The translations under genes were made by a program, and so were the position numbers. A DNA stretch of 64,000 nucleotides from DAOUJI01 sp965219565 (GTDB taxonomy: Bacteria; Chloroflexota; Dehalococcoidia; Lucifugimonadales; JAGWBF01), in contig OZ244780.1 of NCBI GenBank assembly GCA_965219565.1, positions 124,001 to 188,000 on the forward strand, in the 5' to 3' direction. Below the pieces are notes generated by a model. It made no database searches. It was given only the letters and a program-made list of their open reading frames with translations, and was not told where the DNA came from. Position 1 is the stretch's first letter; each line of letters opens with the position of its first letter. Positions 61,723 to 64,000 of this stretch are shown piece after piece.

Positions 61723-61749
61723 CCGTTCGTGCTGAGCTTGTCGAAGCAC
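61723..61749. repeat. REP-like element
   Basis: CGTTCGTGCTGAGCTTGTCG followed by AAGCAC: an imperfect palindrome with GTGCT and AGCAC arms around GAGCTTGTC. It is the kind of short palindrome scattered through many GC-rich genomes. Located between portal and terminase genes. Confidence 0.6.
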
Positions 61750-61789
61750 ACCACCCCGAGATATCCCTTTGATATGTTTCGCCCAAGCC

Positions 61790-63148
61790 TCACCCCCACA
61801 GCTTCACCCTCCGTCTATATGGCAGGAAGGCCAGCATCAGTGCGTCGGCTCTGTCCGGCGAACGAACTCCCCTCTTGCGCATGTCGTCCTTGCTCTCCAC
61901 CAATAGCTGCCCGACGCTGTTGAAGCTGTACTTCAGGGAGGCCAATTCGCCCATCAATTCCTTGTCCGACGGCAGGAACACTTCGCCGTTGGTGATCATC
62001 TGGCGCAGGTTCCAGTATCCCTCCGCTCTAAGATTGGCAAAGCGGCTTGGGTCATGGGCGGCTCGTCCCACGTTCACGCCGTCCACCCTGTATCCCAGTT
62101 CCTTCAGCCGGTCCACCACACCGGCCCCTATGCCCACCTCGTCCACCACCACGTCCTCCGGGTCCGCCTCTTTGATGGCGGCCACCACGAGGCCCGTCAG
62201 CTTCATGGTGTCCAGGCCCCGGAATGTCCGCACTGGCTTGACCTGACCGCCCCGGCGCACGAGGATTACGCTTCTGTCGCTGCCGAACCGGGCCACGTCT
62301 ACGGCTACCACCGTCGGCTGGGGTGCGTCGTCCTGCTCCACTGCCCCGCCCGAGACCTTGGCCGCGCCTTCTATTGCGGAGAGAGGAATCAGCGTGTCCT
62401 CCGACTGCTCCGGGAACTCGCCCAACACCCTGGCCTGAAATATGGGGTTGTCCTCCCCCCATATCTTCCGCCGCTGCTCCACCCATCTCGCGGTCACCAG
62501 GCCGGGCACCGTCTGTGCGCCCCCCGCCACGTTGGGGCTGTCGTAGGCCGATATAGTTATGGTGTGGTACAGCTCCCTGTCCTCGTGGAACGCCCGGCGG
62601 AAGGAGCCGGTGACGGTCGTGGGGTTGCCAATAAGCAGCAACCGGCAGTTCTCCGAGGTCATCAGAGCCTCTATGGCTTCGTAGATGGGCTCGGCGACTC
62701 CCTCTGCCTCATCCACCACTATGAGCATGTTGGCGCTGTGAAAACCCTGGAACTCATCGGGGCTGTCAGCGGATAGCCCCATGGCGAAGCTGTCTCTTTC
62801 GGGCATCTCCAGGCGGGTGTCCAGCAACTTCCCGCCCAGGTCGAATTTTGCGTTGCGGTAGCGGCGGTGCACCTCTTTCCAGAGGATGTGGCGGACCTGC
62901 CTGAAGGTCGGAGCCGTGCTCAACGCCACGGCGTGCTCGTGGCAACTCATGAACCAGAGGATTGCCACCGCCGCCGAGAACCCCTTTCCCAGCCCGTTGC
63001 CCGACTTCACCGCCACCCGTTCGTTAGCCGCGACGGCGGTTAGAGCCTCCACCTGCTTTGACCAAGGCTCCACTCCCAGGACTTTCCGAGCGAAGTAGAC
63101 GGGGTCTTCCCGGTGCCGCTTGGTGCATTTATATGGCTTCTTGTTCAA
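61790..63148 (-). CDS. Phage terminase large subunit
   Basis: A 452-residue packaging ATPase-nuclease. Walker A is KSGNGLGKGFSAAVAIL, Walker B with catalytic acid is MLIVVDEAEGVAEP, and the coupling motif is LLLIGNPTTVTGSF. The RNase H-like nuclease has VVAVDVARFGSDRSVILVRR, VVVDEVGIGAGVVDRLKEL and the last acid in RSPDRADALMLAF. TTG start at 63148, 9 nt after the zinc-ribbon stop, with AGGACGG upstream. No small terminase gene is recognised. Confidence 0.93.
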   Translation of the reverse strand: MNKKPYKCTKRHREDPVYFARKVLGVEPWSKQVEALTAVAANERVAVKSGNGLGKGFSAAVAILWFMSCHEHAVALSTAPTFRQVRHILWKEVHRRYRNAKFDLGGKLLDTRLEMPERDSFAMGLSADSPDEFQGFHSANMLIVVDEAEGVAEPIYEAIEALMTSENCRLLLIGNPTTVTGSFRRAFHEDRELYHTITISAYDSPNVAGGAQTVPGLVTARWVEQRRKIWGEDNPIFQARVLGEFPEQSEDTLIPLSAIEGAAKVSGGAVEQDDAPQPTVVAVDVARFGSDRSVILVRRGGQVKPVRTFRGLDTMKLTGLVVAAIKEADPEDVVVDEVGIGAGVVDRLKELGYRVDGVNVGRAAHDPSRFANLRAEGYWNLRQMITNGEVFLPSDKELMGELASLKYSFNSVGQLLVESKDDMRKRGVRSPDRADALMLAFLPYRRRVKLWG

Positions 63149-63157
63149 CAGGCCGTC

Positions 63158-63313
63158 CTAGGCGCCCAGCGCCGGAGCATGGGTCGGACTGCTGTCAGAA
63201 GGACTGAAGATGAAGCCGCATCCCCGGCATCTATAGACCTCGTTGTCTTTGTCCAGCCGTTTAGCCAGCCTGATCAGGCGGACATCTCCGCAGCGTCGGC
63301 AATGCAATTCCAT
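63158..63313 (-). CDS. Small zinc-ribbon protein upstream of terminase
   Basis: A 51-residue protein with two Cys pairs: LHCRRCGDVRLIRL (C-x-x-C) and VYRCRGCGFIFSPS (C-x-x-C), a classic zinc ribbon. It ends 9 nt before the terminase start on the same strand. Too small for most gene finders. It could be a minor structural or regulatory component of the phage module. Confidence 0.75.
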   Translation of the reverse strand: MELHCRRCGDVRLIRLAKRLDKDNEVYRCRGCGFIFSPSDSSPTHAPALGA

Positions 63314-63326
63314 GTATGCCCTCCAC

Positions 63327-63364
63327 AAAAAAAGGGGGACGGACCCGGAGCCCGGGTCCGTCCC
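63327..63364 (-). terminator. Hairpin with T-run, minus strand
   Basis: 11-bp stem GGGACGGACCC/GGGTCCGTCCC (63336-63346, 63354-63364), 7-nt loop, T-run on the minus strand. Same design as the hairpin at 58044-58080. It sits just upstream of the zinc-ribbon/terminase genes. Confidence 0.85.
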
Positions 63365-63524
63365 GTTGAATATCAGTTTATGGAGCGGCTTTTTGCGGCG
63401 TCAACAGACAGGTGGCATGGGGTCAAGCATGAGACGTCTGTAGGATTCCCTTCCCCCTTCAAGGGGCAAGGTCAGGATGGAGGTGGGGAGTCCGCACAAG
63501 GTCCGATGGCACATCTGCGCCATA

Positions 63525-63560
63525 CTCCCTCTCCCTCAGGGAGAGGGTTGGGGTGAAGGG
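63525..63560. repeat. REP-like palindromic repeat
   Basis: CCCTCTCCCTCAGGGAGAGG then GTTGGGGTGA: the reverse orientation of the element after gyrB (40598-40633). Confidence 0.8.
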
Positions 63561-63572
63561 AGACAATAAGAA

Positions 63573-63600
63573 GGGGCGGCGCATTTAAGTACGCCGCCCC
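63573..63600 (-). terminator. Hairpin after the ferredoxin-like gene
   Basis: 9-bp perfect stem GGGGCGGCG/CGCCGCCCC with a 10-nt loop, followed on the minus strand by TTCTTATT. It lies 30 bp after the stop at 63631. Confidence 0.75.
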
Positions 63601-63630
63601 TCTGCGTTGGGCGTTATTCAAGGACGTGGG

Positions 63631-64000
63631 CTAGAACTCGTCCATGTCCTCAATGTCCCACTCCAAGTCCATGGCGTTGGCGGGACCTTTGACCGCGTCT
63701 TCCAACCGTGAGCGGAACTCGGAGAACACTTCGTCTCCGTCCGTTCCTTGAGGCACCTCGCCTGACGACATCTTCTCGGTCAGGTCCTTGAGGAGGTACT
63801 CGCTGGCTGTGCCTTCCGGCACGTGGAAGAAGTCGGCGTCGAACCTGGGAAGTTCGCCGGGGCCGAAGTAGCCCGAGTCGTGCATCTCGAAGCCTTCCAG
63901 CAGGTGCGTGCCCTTGCCCAGCACCTCTCCGGTGGAAGCGTAGTGGTCCAGCACGTTGTGTAGGCCGTACCGCTGCACCGGGCATACCTTCATGCAGATT
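63631..64000 (-). CDS. C-terminal part of a [4Fe-4S] ferredoxin-type protein (partial, runs off the window)
   Basis: The visible frame starts at the right edge with I-C-M-K-V-C-P-V-Q-R-Y-G, i.e. the second half of a C-x-x-C-x-x-x-C-P iron-sulfur motif. The first ATG (63993) therefore is probably internal and the gene continues beyond 64000. About 110 residues follow without further Cys (YASTGEVLGKGTHLLEGFEM, YFGPGELPRFDADFFHVPEG), ending in an acidic tail (DLEWDIEDMDEF). Likely an oxidoreductase or ferredoxin-domain protein of the host; enzyme identity cannot be given from this part. Confidence 0.65.
   Translation of the reverse strand, partial: ICMKVCPVQRYGLHNVLDHYASTGEVLGKGTHLLEGFEMHDSGYFGPGELPRFDADFFHVPEGTASEYLLKDLTEKMSSGEVPQGTDGDEVFSEFRSRLEDAVKGPANAMDLEWDIEDMDEF

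Larger units (their letters stand above)
63365..63630. other. Spacer with dispersed palindromes
   Basis: No gene. It contains a CCCCCTTCAAGGGG palindrome at about 63450, the REP-like CTCCCTCTCCCTCAGGGAGA repeat and its extension at 63525-63560 (inverse of the copy at 40598), and the terminator hairpin at 63573-63600. Confidence 0.7.

Noticed and set aside
1..64000. CRISPR array
   Set aside because: No regularly spaced short direct repeats with unique spacers were seen. The only regular repeats are the 19-residue coding repeats, the fic upstream pair and the 297-bp tandem units.

Overview
The window looks like a chromosomal contig of a GC-rich bacterium, most likely a Chloroflexota member of the Dehalococcoidia/SAR202 type. 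This is an inference from gene style: lipoproteins with long Pro/Thr-rich linkers, a D-amino-acid amidohydrolase beside a peptide ABC transporter, NHL-repeat proteins, and an obgE-nadD-pyrE group near gyrB and dnaA. No rRNA is present to confirm it.

Layout. (1) 1-2938: an IS1182-type transposase and IS debris. (2) 2939-11594: a co-directional uptake/catabolic cluster with a solute-binding lipoprotein, a DUF1800 protein, an NHL-repeat protein, an N-acyl-D-amino-acid deacylase and two permeases. An IS3 element starts 1 bp after the last permease stop, and no transporter ATPase genes follow. (3) 11596-17857: an IS graveyard with nested IS3 and IS1182 elements, a frameshifted hexapeptide-repeat pseudogene and the C-terminal half of a Pycsar-like nucleotide cyclase cut by an IS3 end. 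(4) 18610-26152: a tightly packed defence operon with a type III-like restriction helicase-nuclease, a PIN-domain protein overlapping genes on both sides, a DNA methyltransferase and a two-helix membrane protein of unknown function. (5) 26231-31035: a decayed IS, a 297-bp tandem duplication, an AT-rich stretch, small regulators (HTH, AlpA-like) and a P4-type integrase beside tRNA-Ala(CGC). This looks like the integrase end of a tRNA-borne island that reaches left across the defence operon.

(6) 31140-53953 is mostly core: surE, a Fic protein with striking upstream repeats, tRNA-Met, an aminotransferase, a GNAT protein, a thioredoxin/NHL protein with an in-frame TGA at the redox Cys (selenoprotein candidate), a frameshifted MFS transporter, gyrB, pyrE, nadD, obgE, a stand-alone DnaA domain IV paralogue, full dnaA, fmt, rplY, a MoeB/ThiF-CysM sulfur-transfer pair and several secreted or membrane proteins. 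(7) 54027-63313 is a minus-strand HK97-type phage head module (zinc ribbon, terminase, portal, prohead protease, capsid, connector proteins) with no tail, lysis or integrase genes, interrupted by a secreted trypsin-like protease and a lipoprotein. (8) A partial [4Fe-4S] protein runs off the right edge.

The strongest single observation is the thioredoxin/NHL gene at 35559-37052. The TGA replaces the first Cys of the CxxC motif and is followed by a perfect 7-bp stem with a 4-nt loop whose G lies 27 nt downstream, the geometry of a bacterial SECIS element. The Res-PIN-Mod-membrane operon is the best candidate for an under-described defence system.
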